Assembly: GCA_029100405.1 (NCBI GenBank)
Contig: JAQXPG010000053.1
Span: forward strand, 1-36,857
Length of the DNA: 36,857 nucleotides
Direction of reading: 5' to 3'
From: Lachnospiraceae bacterium
Lineage (GTDB): Bacteria > Bacillota > Clostridia > Lachnospirales > Lachnospiraceae
Position 1 is the first letter of the stretch. Each line of letters starts with the position of its first letter. The position numbers and the translations under genes are program-made. Under the pieces are notes generated by a model that ran no database searches, was not told where the DNA came from, and saw nothing but the letters and a program-made list of their open reading frames with translations. Positions 36,603 through 36,857 of this stretch are shown here, piece by piece.

Positions 36603-36857
36603 TATTTTTTATCTTCTTATATTTACTTAAATCCTGCTGGTAGATTTTCGCTCTCTTCGGATGACGAAGTCTCCTTTTTCTCCAGTAAAGGATGCCGATC
36701 CGGATCAGAATTAAGACAAAGATCACAAGGATGATTCCGAGAAGAACCTTTCGGAAGTCGATTTTTATTGCCTTTCTTTGGCTTCCTCCATCCTTAGCTG
36801 CAACATTCTGAAAAGGATAGGTCTTACTCTTTTGTTCCGTATAGGTCAGTTCTGCGC
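36565..36857 (-). CDS. C-terminal end of a membrane-anchored protein (possibly D-Ala-D-Ala carboxypeptidase)
   Basis: 97 codons including the stop are in the window; the start lies beyond the right edge. The fragment has an extracytoplasmic tail (AELTYTEQKSKTYPFQN), one membrane helix (KVLLGIILVIFVLILIRIGILY) and a very basic cytoplasmic end (WRKRRLRHPKRAK...). This topology fits the C-terminus of DacA-type penicillin-binding proteins of Clostridia, but the catalytic part is not visible, so the identity is a guess. Confidence 0.6.
   Translation of the reverse strand, partial: AELTYTEQKSKTYPFQNVAAKDGGSQRKAIKIDFRKVLLGIILVIFVLILIRIGILYWRKRRLRHPKRAKIYQQDLSKYKKIKNNDSNTKRRTGKK

Overview
The window looks like chromosomal DNA of a low-to-mid GC Firmicute, most likely a Clostridia/Lachnospiraceae-type anaerobe. 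Supporting features are the gdpP-rplI-dnaB and rpsF-ssb-rpsR operons, the dnaX-ybaB-recR block, the decarboxylase-gmk-holB-ricT-trmN-rsmI block, a MecA adaptor, a DUF1858 protein, a dicluster ferredoxin, strong AGGAGG-type ribosome sites and TTGACA/TATAAT promoters. The family assignment is an inference from gene content; no 16S rRNA gene is present.

Left end (1-3.6 kb). The first ~980 bases are AT-rich and encode the C-terminal part of a large serine recombinase. This is one end of an integrated mobile element that extends off the left edge. It abuts a Tad (tight adherence) pilus locus read leftwards: prepilin peptidase, TadZ/CpaE-like protein, and the CpaF/TadA secretion ATPase. The ATPase is cut at its conserved GGEALDMVQAMSTGH motif, so the element has inserted inside it.

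3.6-14.6 kb. A minus-strand operon (tocopherol-cyclase-like protein, dnaX, ybaB, recR) is followed by tRNA-Ser(CGA) and a GreA-family factor on the plus strand. Next comes a minus-strand run (GH18 protein, Sua5/TsaC, a low-molecular-weight phosphatase homologue with an altered P-loop, dCMP deaminase). mecA follows behind ~750 bp of sequence without a recognisable gene. Then comes a divergent DUF1858/ferredoxin pair.

14.5-20.9 kb. The c-di-AMP phosphodiesterase gdpP, ribosomal protein L9 and DnaB helicase form one operon. A monocistronic MsmK/UgpC-type sugar ABC ATPase and a PucR/CdaR-type regulator lie on the other strand.

21-29.2 kb. A sugar-utilisation locus contains an AraC-type regulator, a lipoprotein binding protein, two permeases and a 1007-residue GH2 beta-galactosidase. 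It has no ATPase of its own, so the nearby MsmK-type ATPase is the likely energiser. The promoter region carries a match to the CcpA cre consensus, and stem-loops separate several genes.

29.4-36.9 kb. rpsF-ssb-rpsR is followed by the housekeeping block rsmI, trmN-like methyltransferase, ricT, holB, guanylate-kinase-like protein, Orn/Lys/Arg decarboxylase-family enzyme and the tail of a membrane-anchored protein cut by the right edge.

Most of the window is conserved chromosomal backbone. The clearest accessory event is the recombinase element inside the Tad ATPase gene. No CRISPR array, rRNA operon or transposase-type insertion sequence was seen.
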